The notes under the pieces were generated by a model. That model had not been told where the DNA came from, searched no databases, and saw only the letters and a list, made by a program, of their open reading frames with translations. The position numbers and the translations under genes were made by a program. A stretch of 64,000 nucleotides of DNA from NCBI RefSeq assembly GCF_020536995.1, contig NC_068355.1, forward strand, positions 125,650,972 to 125,714,971, given 5' to 3'. Shown here piece after piece: positions 50,561 through 63,300 of this stretch; position 1 is the first letter of the stretch, and each line of letters opens with the position of its first letter. Source of the DNA: Dreissena polymorpha (Eukaryota > Mollusca > Bivalvia > Myida > Dreissenidae).

Positions 50561-51660
50561 ATGTTGTTTCTTGTCTATCTCTATTCATGTAACACCATTT
50601 TACAAGAGCCATTGTTTGAATTGATGGATATCTTAAAGTTATTACTTTTATCTGCGCATTCAATGTATGAATGTTTGATGCAATATAAAGAAGCATTTTA
50701 AAATATGGGATTGAATGCACCAATACCAAATTCCTTTCTTGAATACAAAATAACGAGAGACACAAGTCTCTTAAATGGAAAAGAAAACTTATATATCACT
50801 TGTTTTTTTTAACGCTCTTCACCTTAGAAGTGGAATAATATTGCCTGCACGTGCTAGCTCGCGTGCTAAGATGTATTTCGTGTGTTGTAAGTCCATTTAT
50901 TTTAATTGTTTAAGAGATTTGTTGGGAAAATGCAAGTCGGTTCGAATTATATCGGTTAATATAGATATATTTAAGAGTTTAAAAAAGTAGTAGTGGTGTT
51001 AAATAAATATGTATCCAAGTCCATTATTTCCGCATCACTCAACAGCAATCTTCATAGCGATCAGTTAAATCAAGTAAAGCAAACATTTAAACCATCTTAA
51101 ATACCATAACACCTAAATAATAAAACGTTTGCCGCAGTTTCCGTTGAGAACAAAATATAACAAACCAAATTTGAAACTTGAACGGCATTATAGGCCATCT
51201 ACGGTTTGGTTTAATTATTATCGTTTCCTATAAAACGTACTGTTCTCACCGTGCAAGGGACACTTAAGTGTCAATATGTTTCAGTCTGTCGATGCCATAG
51301 CGCAAGAAAGGTTAAAACTAAATGCCATACTTTGCTTAACACTTGGTTAAACATAAATATTCATTTTGTTTAGTTTAATATCTCATTCAATTATTAAAAA
51401 CGATAGTTAAATGTATTGCATTTTATTTCATCATTCATCATACGTTTAATTGTATGTATGTTAATACATGTGAATAATGTTAAATGCATGCACTTTGCAG
51501 CTATAAACATTTCCTTGCATTTATTGGAAGCTTATTTAACTCGTTTTTGCTACAGAGCATTACTTAAATTGTTAAGATAGCAAACATTTGTCTGTTTTGT
51601 CCTCATGTACCGGTTACAAGTATTTGTGTGCGTATATCCAAGTAATTTACGTGCTTTATA

Positions 51661-52401
51661 GCCCTATTCCACTACGAAAACAAGCCCACGATTCGCTACG
51701 ATTTATTACATTTATTGAATCGGAATGACTCGTGACAGTCTACGATTCAGTTACGACACTGGTACGATTGAGTTATGAGGAATCGTGGGGTTCGATTGAA
51801 GTCTTGCGAATAGGGTCGCGACTTCACTACGATGTGTAAGAATCTTCTGCGACTTTACTACGAACGATGCAGATCGGTCACGACTAAGCTAGGGCATCAG
51901 CGTACGCATCCATGAATTTGGCGCCAATATCTATTGATATTGATCTCAATCGCGAGAATCTTAACGGGCTCGCAACTCACTCGTGGTGAACTCGTGAGAG
52001 TCTTGATCTAAATCGCGAGAATCTTAGCGGGCTCGAAACTTACTCGGGATGTACTCGTGAGCGTCTTGAAAAAGTCGTAGCTGATTCGTAGACAGATCAC
52101 GTGATCACCGATTTCCCGATTGAGTCACGAATTACCTAAGATTCCATTACGACGCTCAAGAACGCACCAGGACGCTGCTACGAGTCCACTGCGATTAAAT
52201 TCAGTCTTGGAGGTCCTGGCCAAATTTAAACACCTTAAAAATCTGGCAACGATTTTTCAGGAGCTCACGAGTTGCTTCAATCACTTACGACAGCCCCACG
52301 ACTAGCTACGAATGAGTTAGGACCTTCGACGAATGTCCACGACCTCAGAATATTGGAAATCGGGACAAATCGTTGGGAATCGTGTCGTAGTGGAATACCC
52401 A
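51661..52401. mobile_element. TA-flanked foldback element, 741 bp
   Basis: The termini are CCTATTCCACTACGA on the left and the inverse GGTATTCCACTACGA on the right, next to TA on both sides (51659-51660 and 52402-52403). The interior is full of short inverted ACGATT/AATCGT and CTCGTGA motifs. Unit A is uninterrupted at this point (about 36510-36530). The duplication is too short to be decisive, but a mariner-like origin is possible. No open frame of note. Confidence 0.7.
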
Positions 52402-54976
52402 TATTATGGAACGTGGTCGAGCTTACTTGATTTCAACCATGTAGTAGAAACCCCGTTAATTCAAGCCTATATGCATATATATTGCTTGTTCTTATTGTCT
52501 TGTAACTTCTAAATTGGAGCCGAATACGATGACTCAATCAGAGGTATAATTGTAAAGATCTTAAACATTCAATGCGCATGAAACATTTTTATATCAAAAT
52601 GGTTTCATCAATTTTCCAGCGAGAACGAGCTGATAACATAAACTGCTTTTTCGACGATGTAGTTTAATTTCCTTTCGTTTTTTTTTCCCAAGATTTGTAT
52701 TTATCCTTATAGTCGGTAGACGCCTTAGCTTATTTGACCCCAATACTCAGTGCCGTATTGCTTGTTTTCGTTAGCTTTAATCTTGGCGGGTCGGGCGATT
52801 ACATGGACGCCATTGTGTATAGCAATAATAAATGTCAAACATTGTCTCATAGTATTAAGTTTTTGTTTATTAAGTTTTCCTTTTTTGGCATGACCTCTTT
52901 GGGTTTACTTTGGTACAAGATCAGTCTTTGTTTGTCCTTTTGATGCGTTTGAATTGTCTTTACCGCATACATGTAACCAGTAACAAAAGCGTTTTCGGAT
53001 GTTGCAACATCAATGCTTGTCAATATCGGCACACATTAAGCTTATTAAGGAATACAGATAGATAATAATTGAGAAATGAAATTAGTAAGTCTTATTATTG
53101 CTGGTGCATTCGGTTTCCTTTCGATCTCTCCGGACTTCATGAAAACTCAAATTTACTTAGTAAATGAAATTACAATTCTGTGCAATGACTGTGAATTCCT
53201 TAAACAGGTTTAACAGATCTAAGAACCAATATACAAGCATGAAATTCTTGTGTTTTATCGAAGCGCTGTTATTTTCGTTATTAATGAAGTTATATTAGTA
53301 ATGAAATATTTATACCGACATTGAATTACGAAGTCAATGCATGCTATCTACTGGAGAAAATGGTTGTGATTGTTTGCGTGCTTCTGACAAATGCTTGTTT
53401 CTTATAACTACCGTGCTTTTTTATCTTCGGTATCTTTCATTAAAGATTTTAAACTCATTTATTCATATGTTTTCAAAAGGTCTTAACCTTACATAGCATC
53501 CAATTTCTGGATATCGTTCATTTATTGCATCCATTTATTGAGTTAAACGTACACGAAACAGAAGCACGAAATCTTTGAGACATTTACAAATTATATTCAC
53601 AAAGTCCCGTTCTACCTTGATGCTTCACTTAAACGTCAGTTAATATTTGATATATTCTCTTACCATGACGACCATTTATTTTGTGAACAAGATTACATCA
53701 GTTGACACAAGTACAAGGCATAAGCGGCTGTATAGGTCCTGGAGATATGTTTTACCTGATGGGCGGTTCATTTAACGAAATATTTCGTTACAAGCTGTTA
53801 TTCTACGAACAAAACATAATAATCTTTAAACGCATATATTTTATAGTATACCATTGTCATGTTATCGCCCCTGATGGACGAATCTTATTGATTTCTTAGA
53901 AACGTTTTCGACACAAGTTTTTATATGTAATGTGTGTGTCCATCCTTATTTAAGAGAAATTTTCCGTCGACAACAAACGAGTGAAACTAGATTTTGGCAT
54001 TCAGTTCCAGTACTGTTTAACACATAAGATTCTAGTTCCCTCGACTTGTCATTTTGAACCATCTGAGAACCGTTTTGTTAACGCGGTACAACCTCAGCCT
54101 CGACAACGAATTTTCGTTACTTTGTTCGTGACCGTTAAGTTGGTTCACTTTTATAAGCTTGATTTTCGGTAGACAATATATGTATTGACATTGACTTTTT
54201 TACTATACGCGTCTCATTTATACATATTACACATAGAACGAATCCATGGAGTGATTTTGTCGAAACACCACATATTCATTCACAGTTTCAATAAGAATTT
54301 ACGATTTTGCGAGAACCAAAAATATATTCATCAACATATAATTATGTTCATGACCACTCTTTGCTTGATTTTACCGGCATAACGGCGTTATTTATAACAC
54401 CTTTGTTCATCTTTACAGGAAAAGTCGCTGGTCCCTTCAAGTGGGAATCGAAAGACCGAAGGAGTACTAGTTCATAAGCATGATTATATATTGTATTTTC
54501 GAAATTGTTATAAACCATTAATCATATACGTTGCTATAATGCTAAAATTACCCAGACAATTTTTTATATCTCTGCACATTAAGAGTGGAATAATTTTTAA
54601 GGCGCGGCCCGATAAAAGACCTTAAAAAACTGAAAAATAACTTTTCGGAACCCAACATTCGTTCATTCCTTTTAAGTATAGTGATCTTTCTATCTTGTTC
54701 TGAACTATGTTCTATACACATTTAGACAAAATAAAATCCACGAACGTCTATTATATAAACGGTACAGAACTTTGTTTTTGATATAAAGCGATATAGTTCA
54801 TGCCAAGCTCGTGTTCCTGCGAAAAAGAAATCTTCACAATATTTCTCAGCGTTAGCCCGCCCCGTCAAGGAAATTTCGACGGGTTTGCTTACCAAATGTA
54901 ACCTATATCTATTCAGACACAGTGGGATCATCAAATGTTTGTGATTGATTAGTTCATTTATGGTGTATTCTTATTT

Positions 54977-55082
54977 AGAAAATCTTCGATCAGACGGGAG
55001 GTATACTGTCAAGTGAGGAAGTGTAGCTTGATGACCATCAGAAGTTATTTTGCGCATATGTCTTCCTTGGCTTTGATAAGTG
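54977..55082 (+). other. Strongly conserved 100-bp block (unit B)
   Basis: Counterpart of 38990-39092, with the small ORF MTIRSYFAHMSSLALIS continuing a little further than in A. Confidence 0.35.
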
Positions 55083-55249
55083 GAAAATATTTATTTTTCT
55101 GTATATATTATATTTAATTGTATATATATGGCATTGACATTGAAAATCTTTAAATTATTTAAATAATTCCATATTGACACACGTTTCAAATGAAAAAGAA
55201 ACGAAATGAGCCAACCTTTTGCTGCTATTTTTTATGTTAATAAAAATAT

Positions 55250-57540
55250 TTTATACGAGGTATTGTATTACATATTACATATAACATTTGATCACGGAGC
55301 CCCAGTACATGGATTAATGTTGTTTTAACTATGCTTCGAGGTCTAAAATTTGTTTTCAACAGTATCATTTTATTTTTTAGCTGTCATGCAGAAACCATGT
55401 AATTGAAGATCAATTTCAAACTAATAAACTTAACCTTGAGCTACCTTCATGGAAATCTATAATGCATGCACTATATAAATGTTTGACAGTCTTTATCGCA
55501 AAACATTATCTTGAAGAAATTATGTTTTCTAAACACACACATAAGATATTTGCTTTTCATCATACCCAATCAACTTGTATATTCAAATCAAAATGATGAT
55601 TTTTCTGTTTGGAACGTTTAATGCAACCACTATTAAATATTGCAATAAATATAGTTTTACCAGTAAGCAGTGTTTAACCATCCACTTTTTGTCTTCATTG
55701 GGACATGTTTGATCGAGGACATACGGTATTTGATACGATATTTCATACCTTAAATTGCGTCATGCATGTAATATGTCCATTCGAGACATTGCACGACGAT
55801 GGGTAGAAGGTGCTCATAGAGCTTGAAGTTTTTTGCCACACGTATACGTAAGTATAAATTTCAGACTTATTAGCAAAAGAAGAATCATATTTTAACATGT
55901 TTCACTTTATGTCTATGGCAATGACCATTTGCAAACACCAAAAAACATACCTGTAGTAGAAAAGACACATTAATACACATAAACACCCAAACATGACCAT
56001 AACTTGGGTCACCGACTTGAATGGAAAAAGTTGGTGGTTTAGAAGGTTTAATGGAGCTCCAAACATCACACTCACAAAATTGGTATCCCGTTAAAAATCT
56101 TAGACTTTATCAATTCGAATCATGGTTATTGTGTGAACGATTGGAATACAGAACATATAAATAAAACATCTATCTATTTTCGCACTAGCGAAATCCATGT
56201 AAGAAAATAGATACAATACTATATTATTATAGATACAGTTTTTATTGATATCGTAAAAGGTTCCGAGCCACATTTGCTCCACAACTCATTCAAACAATAC
56301 GACAAATCCAGAATCAGTGAGTCAAATGACATTAAATCAAATCAAGCACTTATAAATGACATATAGCATCTATAATGTTCAATGGAAGTTTATTGAATTA
56401 GCATTATTTTTTCTTTTAACGCAGCGATAAAAACATAATTATACTTCCCTACTAAAAGTGTTTTGTTTATACACATTTTAGGGTCAAATTTCACGTCGAA
56501 TTATTGGTTATCCATATCAAATGTGCCTTAAGGATACAGGCACACACGAATTTCAAATCGTCGAAGCATAATTAGTAGTCTAATAAAAAGAAGGAACACA
56601 AGCACAAACTAACAATGCAAACAAACAAAAGTTTCATTTTAGTATATCAAACATATGAATATTTGGTGTCTGTGCCCACTTATATTAAGCTCAAGATTAG
56701 TGAAATAAAAATGATATTTAACGTTTTTTTTTATTTTTACAATATTTCTTTTGATGTGTAATGAAAACGAAAATGATACCGATGACAAATTTAAAGTTGC
56801 TAGATAACAGACGATAATAAAATACAGTTTTGAAATCTTTATCTTATCACAATTACAAATTTTAAATATAAATGTTCTAGTATACTAATGAGTTCAAGTA
56901 ATTCCGTATTAATCAACTATAACTTGAACAAATAATATAACATTAACGAGAACGTGCTGTTCACCTTTAACATAATAAAACAAACAATTTAGACATCAGT
57001 GACCCTCGGCGATTAACACATGTTTTATAATAGTTATTTTAGTAAGTATTGTTTTGTAACATAATTGCTACGGGCTTGAGATAAACGGTCACCAGGATTG
57101 TATTTAACATATACGATACTCATTCAAATGCATTGTTTTAAGAAATTCGGAAAACAACATGGAGAGTTCCGGGCTAAAAATATGCGCAGTATTATGCGAA
57201 TTATATGTTTTAGAAATAATAATTTAAATATGTATTTATATTTCATTATTTTTAATGTCTTAGTGTTATGGGCCTCAGAGTATTTTCAAGTTAAAGCTTC
57301 CTAAAAGCAACACAAATGTATAAATTATATAAAAAATACATTAAAGGCAAATGAACATATTATTTACGAACTTAACTTAAACATAATAAGATGGTATCTA
57401 TGTTGACAATGAACTTAGAACTGTGTTAGAACTGTATAACCACATATTGAGTTTCATGTATTTCTTCGCAATTTGTTTGTAAGTTAACACTGCATCAAAG
57501 GTAAAAATTACAGCAAGGTGTTCTGAAAAATTAAGGATTC
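55250..57540. repeat. Unit-B section with inversion and extra copies
   Basis: Relative to unit A this section is rearranged. Positions about 56640-56800 are the inverse of A 39480-39630 (GTGGGCAC, TTTTTATTTCAC, CACATCAAAnGAAATATT and TTTGTCATCGG appear in reverse order and strand). Positions 56820-57250 copy A 41690-42230. Positions 55.3-56.5 kb and 57260 resemble 1-1.9 kb rather than anything in A. No gene is seen. Confidence 0.6.
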
Positions 57541-58890
57541 TTAATCCTTTTCAGCATTTGTTATTAACCGTTGGTTGACACATTTTACTTTAATGATCAA
57601 GCATATTTAAAACAAACCAAACTGGTTGCATTTTATTTGTAATCTTTTACCTCCGATATGGAAAAGCGATTGTATTTCACTTGAATTTTCCTAATTATTG
57701 TTAACCCAAATTTTCCAAACTGAATTTCAAGCTGTTCGTTAAAACGTTCGGTAAGTGTTTTGAATAGTTACATAATACGCTGATATCTGTTATTGCGTGA
57801 TAGCTATATCGATGCAATTCTGCAATATTTTGTCAGTTCTCCAGCAATTATGCAATTTAATGGTATTTTTCTTGCAGAGACGCAGTCATACATCAACTCA
57901 AGTGTGCTTAATAGCATGCTTTAGACCAGATTGACGTATTTAAATAATAACCTTATTTCTGGATTTTCATGAAATACGATGCGAAGCGTCAGTATACAAA
58001 AAATCCTCAGCCCACTGGCGGTGTTTATGCAACCACATAGTTACTTTATTTTCCTTATACATGATTTTCTTGAAAAGTGCTTCGTTTTGGTAGATTGATA
58101 CTAATGTGTGCGATGACTTCAGCAAATTTATGTTGCACAATCCAATAAAAGACACACAATCATTAAATACAGTTTTGAAATCTTTATCTTATCACAATAA
58201 CAAATTGTACATATACATGTTCTAGTATACTAATGAGTAAAAGTAATTCGTATTAATAAACGATAACTTGAACAAATAATATAACATTAATATAACATTC
58301 ACCTGTAACATAGGAAAACAAACAATGTAGACATCAGTGACCCTCGGCGATTAACACATATTTTATAATAGTTATTTAATTAAGTATTGTTTTGTAACAT
58401 AATAGCTACGGGGCTTTAGAAAACGGTCACCAGGATTGTATTTAACATGGTATTTATCTTGCATTATTTTGATTAATACATGTTTGAGTATAAACACAAT
58501 GATACATGTATGCCCAAACTGGAGTATGCAAGAGATAACAGAGGATGTGAATAAATTAGTCAATAAAGTATCAAAAAGTAGATGTGTTGTGGCATTTCCC
58601 CAGGATTTTGGCCAGGCACAGCGGCAAGACACCGCGGAATGGGTGTATTGCGGAAGGGTGTCCATTTTGCGGGTCAATTTTTAAAATCGATTTTCTACAT
58701 ATCTTTAATAAAATATACAATACTTCGGAGCTATTAAAAACCTACAATTTATTTTATTGTGTATTTATTTTTCCTAAATTTATTTCATTAAAGTCATATT
58801 TTATCCTATGAAATAATAAGAAAAATAATAGCAGGCATTAAAACGCTAATACAGTTTCATATGTTACCACAAGTGTACAGATATACAATT

Positions 58891-59685
58891 TTAACTTCCA
58901 AAAACTATTCTTCGAGGCTTATCCAGTAGCCAAGCATCCATCATTCTTCTGAAGTCCACTTCCTAATTGTCTGGTCCTTCATGGCTGACCATCACCAGAG
59001 CATGGTGGACAGCAGACTTCAGGCGAACACGATTTTCAGTTTTTTTACCCTTTTCAATCTGCTGAAGCCCTCTTGCAGACTGCAATACACATTATTTGTA
59101 AAATGATTCTGCAATTATAGAGATATTTAAGAATTTTTTCGGTTGTTAATGTATTCTTGACAATCTAGTTAAGAACCGACGGTGCTGAAAGCACTGGTCT
59201 GCACTTGTGACGTATGCACAAAGATCACATCATACCAGTCCTACCAAAGATTTGATTATTTTTCAAACAACTGTTTCATTTCATAGTTTATTATATGTTT
59301 ATAAAGTTACATTAAGACATGCTTTCATTTTGATATTGTATTATCTGTAGTGTCTAATCTTTGATGCTACACAATATCTGTCTTATAAACTGTTTGAGTG
59401 ACAGTTTAAAATTATTCACTTGCGATTTCATATTGTGTTGCTTTTACTACATACTTATACAAAATATTTAGTAAAGTAAAAATATACTTACTTGCTTCAA
59501 CATCTGTTACACATGGAAAATCTTGCTTCCAACTACTTTCGAACCCAATGGCTCGTGGTTTGAGTCGCTTGATAGGTGGGTCGGAGGTTTCAGGACCACT
59601 AACAACGTCTTGGAAACTTTCATTTGTACTTATTGCACTCTTTGACAGCGACGATTCATTAGTATTAGTAGCAGTCACTGTAGCA
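58891..59685 (-). pseudogene. hAT-derived (ZNF862/KIAA1586-like) gene remnant
   Basis: Exon 59685-59492 (acceptor TTCTTCCTTAG, donor AAGCAA|GTAAGT) encodes a Ser/Thr-rich start, then PPIKRLKPRAIGFESSWKQD and FPCVTDVEA. The GF..SW..DFP pattern resembles the lead-in of vertebrate and invertebrate hAT-like proteins of the ZNF862 type. Exon 59079-58891 (acceptor GTGTATTGCAG) encodes SARGLQQIEKGKKTENRVRL, then KSAVHHALVMVSHEGPDN, an in-frame TAG, and EVDFRRMMDAWLLDKPRRI. That is like the extreme C-terminus of hAT transposases. The middle, normally several hundred residues with the catalytic core, is absent, and the exon phases do not match. Family assignment is from memory of the motif style and is tentative. 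Confidence 0.5.
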
Positions 59686-60239
59686 CTAAGGAAGAAATAG
59701 ATAATTTCAGATTTCCCAGATACAGGCCCTGGTCGTTTCTAAAATCGTATTATTCTGTCATGCCCAAAAGCTAAAGAAAACTGTGTTGCGGGTATATCGC
59801 GTGCTCTGACTATTGGATATGAATGCATTTATTGAAGGTGCTATACATTTTAGTCGCCTTTTATAAAATGGTGTGAACCCATTTTTAGTTGGCGGTAGCA
59901 ATCAAATGATGGGTTTTACTCCAATTAATTGAAAATACAACTTCAATTACGCTGAAATATATACCTTATTTTACTGAAATTATACGATTAACGTGACATG
60001 AATATTCTTATTCATGCCTTGATGGTTTTGTTAGACTGACGATGTAGATTGTGCAAGTTATAAAAAACACATGTTATGTTAGGTTCTTCAATTACGCACT
60101 TCCGAAACAAGCAATAGTGGCTGTTTATTTTTGAAACACAGCTGTAATAGTCGCATGCAATCAAAATAAAACAACACAAAATTTAGCATACCTTTACTTA
60201 CTCTTACGCCACGTGTACCGGTTTATAATGTATCTTTTT

Positions 60240-60450
60240 CGACCATTATAAGTGGACAGACACCATAACCGTACCCTATACACGACCCGTAAATCGCGCT
60301 TGCATCTTATCAAAACATTCGGATCAGAGCTTGAAAGGTCTTGACAAATTTACAAGCGTCGAGGCTACATGATCGGCAATTCAAGCGCCGCGGCGAAACA
60401 GATTTCGAAGTTCAGCCACCGCGGGCCCGCTGTGCTAAAACCGCCTGGGG
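60240..60450 (-). promoter_or_regulatory. GC-rich head of the hAT-like element
   Basis: This stretch, just inside the right terminus, is clearly GC-richer than its surroundings (CAAGCGCCGCGGCG, CCACCGCGGGCCCGC). It lies upstream of the remnant gene on its strand. It is a plausible promoter or first exon; no start codon was assigned. Confidence 0.35.
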
Positions 60451-60469
60451 AAATACCTTTTTATTAAAA

Positions 60470-61230
60470 TTGTAATACCAAGGAATCCATACAAGATTTG
60501 TAAAACTCATGACAAGCAAATGCTCACACCGCACATGAAATCACATGCTAAACAATTTAAAGTAGCATCCAGCACCGATAAGCCAAACCACTCTTTATTA
60601 GCAAGCATCTATGAAAATATAGCAGGCAATTTGTAGATCGGAGATTCATGGCACAGATAACTATTTTTAGTATGGAATTTCCAGATCAATAATACGTTTA
60701 GAACAGGTTTGAAGTGTTTGCATTGCACATTTAAAATAGTAAGATGAGATCGAGAGAAAAACAACAATGTGGTTTCCTTTAAGGTATCAAAGCATCACCT
60801 GAGCTTTACCCAGCACATTAATCAAGTAAAACAAACATCGATGGAACATTACGAGCAGGAAAATATATAGATTGATTAACGAGCCGTTGAGCGGAATTCC
60901 TTATATCCCTTTGAAAAAAACGCCTAATCGAATATGTGTGTGTATGATAGAAATATGTAGTTGAAAGCACGAAAAACCATCTTATGTCTCTCAACTTTGT
61001 TAATGACATTATTGATCGAAATTTCTGGCTTATTATGACGCTGTTTAACTAACCAAAGATCAAACAAAAAACGCAAGGCTGCTTTTGCGGTCAATTATAC
61101 ATATTAAAAGATGTATATGATCCGACTAAACAGGACATGTGTAGGAATGAAATAAATAAAACTTTAATTTTCTCAGCAATTACACCTCTTCAACAAAACT
61201 GCATCATTACATGCGTTTTTCGAACGACGT
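60470..61230 (+). repeat. Tail block of unit B
   Basis: Third copy of the block at 13.3-14.24 and 42.3-43.04 kb, ending at TTTCGAACGACG just before the TTAA element. Confidence 0.75.
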
Positions 61231-61235
61231 TTTAA

Positions 61236-61714
61236 AGGGGCCTTTTCACAGATTTTGGCATTTTTTAACTTATTCATTAAATGCTTTATATCGATAAATG
61301 TAAACATTGGATCGTAAAAGCTCCAGTAAAAAATCAAGAATAAAATTAAAAAAAGGAAAAGAACATTGCCCGGAACAGGTTTCGAACCAGTGACCCCTGG
61401 AGTCCTGCCAGAGTCCTGAAGTAAAAACGCTCTAGCCTACTGAGCTATTCCGCCGAGTACACGTACTGGACGTATTTTATACCGTATATAAGCAATCTTC
61501 GTAGTTTCACAAAATTTAACGACAAAAACGGAACTCTCCAAATTATTCAATCGTTTCGCGTTGCAACGCTTTATAATTTTTAGGTTTTAAAATCGTCAAA
61601 AGATGCATATAATGGCTATATTAGACCATGGTAAATGTTCAGTATTACTGTTTCCTCACAATTATCATAACTAAAACGAAAATTTGCGAATTTGAAACAA
61701 CTGTTTTCAATTTT
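61236..61714 (-). mobile_element. TTAA-flanked element with tRNA-like sequence, copy 3 (right end lost)
   Basis: It is over 90% identical by eye to 25022-25532, with TTAA at 61232-61235 and the same left terminus. Similarity stops at about 61714 within TTTTCAATTTT, where other sequence begins. Unit A's corresponding site (CGACGTTAAAAG, near 43026) is empty. Box B (GGTTCGAAACC on the minus strand) lies near 61377-61387 and box A near 61435-61446. Confidence 0.8.
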
Positions 61715-61729
61715 AACGGCCACCGAAAA

Positions 61730-62390
61730 AAAAACTTTGCGAAACCGAAATTTCGCAAACTTAAGTACACTTTGTCTTAAAGATTTGCTACTTTGAGACA
61801 TAGTATGCGATAAAAGTCTTATCGTTGATTAATAATTGGTTATTTTCACTAAAAAAACGCGTTTTCTTCACTATGAAATTTATAAGCAAAGTTGGGGTTC
61901 CCATGGGATTTTTGCATTTTCCCATGGGATTTTCGATTTTCCCATGGGATTTTTTTCTCCCATGGAATTTTTTTCTCCCATAATTTGCAAATGGGAGAAA
62001 AATCCCATGGGATTTTGAACATTTTAAAAAACGTGTTTTATTTGCGTTTGCAAGTATTTTAACGTTATTTAAGGACTGTATATTGGTTTTATGCCAATTA
62101 TATATAAAAATATATCGTAATAAAAAAATCCCATTTTAAAATGGGAGAAAAAAATCCCATGGGATTTTTTTCTTATTTTGAGAGATTTATTCATGAAACT
62201 TTCAGAAACATCATATTTTATGAAATGATGAACAACTACGATATTTTAATGCGTTTAGTCGTGTTTAAAAAAAAAATCCCATGGGATTTTTAAAACCCAT
62301 GGGAATTTTTAAAACCCATGGGAATTTTAAATCCCATGGGATTTTTTCTCCCATGGGATTTTTTCCAATGGGATTTTTCAGTTTCGTAAG
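61730..62390. repeat. CCCATGGG palindrome-rich repeat
   Basis: About 15 copies of the palindrome-centred motif TCCCATGGGATTTTT occur in two clusters (61900-62020 and 62150-62370), in both orientations. A hairpin TTTGCGAAA/TTTCGCAAA lies at 61735-61758 and a GTTTCGTAAGCCGAA sequence at the far side. It is probably a foldback-type element inserted in the right end of the TTAA element. The periodic peptide frames are not genes. Confidence 0.6.
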
Positions 62391-62399
62391 CCGAATAAG

Positions 62400-63300
62400 T
62401 TTCTTAATGCGATAAACAACAATAAAGGAAATAATAATTATAATTATGAATAATAAATTGAATAATATAAATAACATGAATATTTTTAAATTGAGTTACA
62501 ATTAAAGGTTTATGCTAGTAGAACTTATCATTTCTTGTTCGAGCAGATGGTTGAGTCCAATTGGTGAGTATGCCAGCTTAGAACCAGTATAAATGCATCG
62601 CAGACAGACAACGCTGTCATACTGTACACACCGCTGAGTAACAATCTTTATTGCATTTCATTTTGCAACAGAAAATGAACTCCGTAGTATAATTGATCTT
62701 ATATATGCCCTCTGCTTTTGAAAGCGTGCAACACATTAACATAACAATAAGTCCATGCCAAAAACTATGTGGAAATTCCATTCAAAGCTATATACACATT
62801 ATAAAGGTAAGATGACCCGCGTCATGCGAAAATGGGTCTTATGTCATATGCGGCCAAAGTTGGTCCATCCTAGCTTGTCCAACCGCGCAGTCTGGTCAGG
62901 TACTACGCTGACTGATATATAAAGTCAAGCCATGATTCGTGGTCTCATATCCAAACTCGGTAGCTCCTGTGCGAAACTTTCACCGGAAACGACGGCACCG
63001 AGACGGGCGCTCGAACTTTGCGGATGCGCGTTATATATTATATATAATAGCGCGATGTGTTTTTTCTTGCCTCAAATTAGTAAGCGCAATCAGCGTTTTA
63101 TTGTGTTCTTTGCTTCTACTATTAACAAGAACTTCAACTGATACGAACATGAATTTTATTTTAATATGTTTATTTAATGCTCGGAAAACTCATTGTATAT
63201 TTAGACTACTACTTATAAAACAAAGTCGGGTTTTCAACATCTGTTTTCGGCATATAAATTGTTATTCCAAACCAGATTTTACGCACTTTACTGTACAAAA
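62400..63300. other. No gene supported
   Basis: It contains a GC-richer stretch at 62840-63010 and short frames on the plus strand (62932-63331) without recognisable motifs. No repeat partner was found within the window. Confidence 0.4.

Larger units (their letters stand above)
58591..60457 (-). mobile_element. 1.87-kb hAT-like element, internally deleted, with TIRs
   Basis: The left end GGCATTTCCCCAGG and the inverse of the right end GGTATTTCCCCAGG are followed in both by a GTTTT/ATTTT stretch and GCACAGCGG. At the matching point unit A (about 42235-42265) runs on without it. Two gene fragments on the minus strand encode an N-terminal and a C-terminal piece of a hAT-type protein, with only about 400 bp between them. 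No clear 8-bp target duplication was found, so superfamily rests on the protein pieces. Confidence 0.65.
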
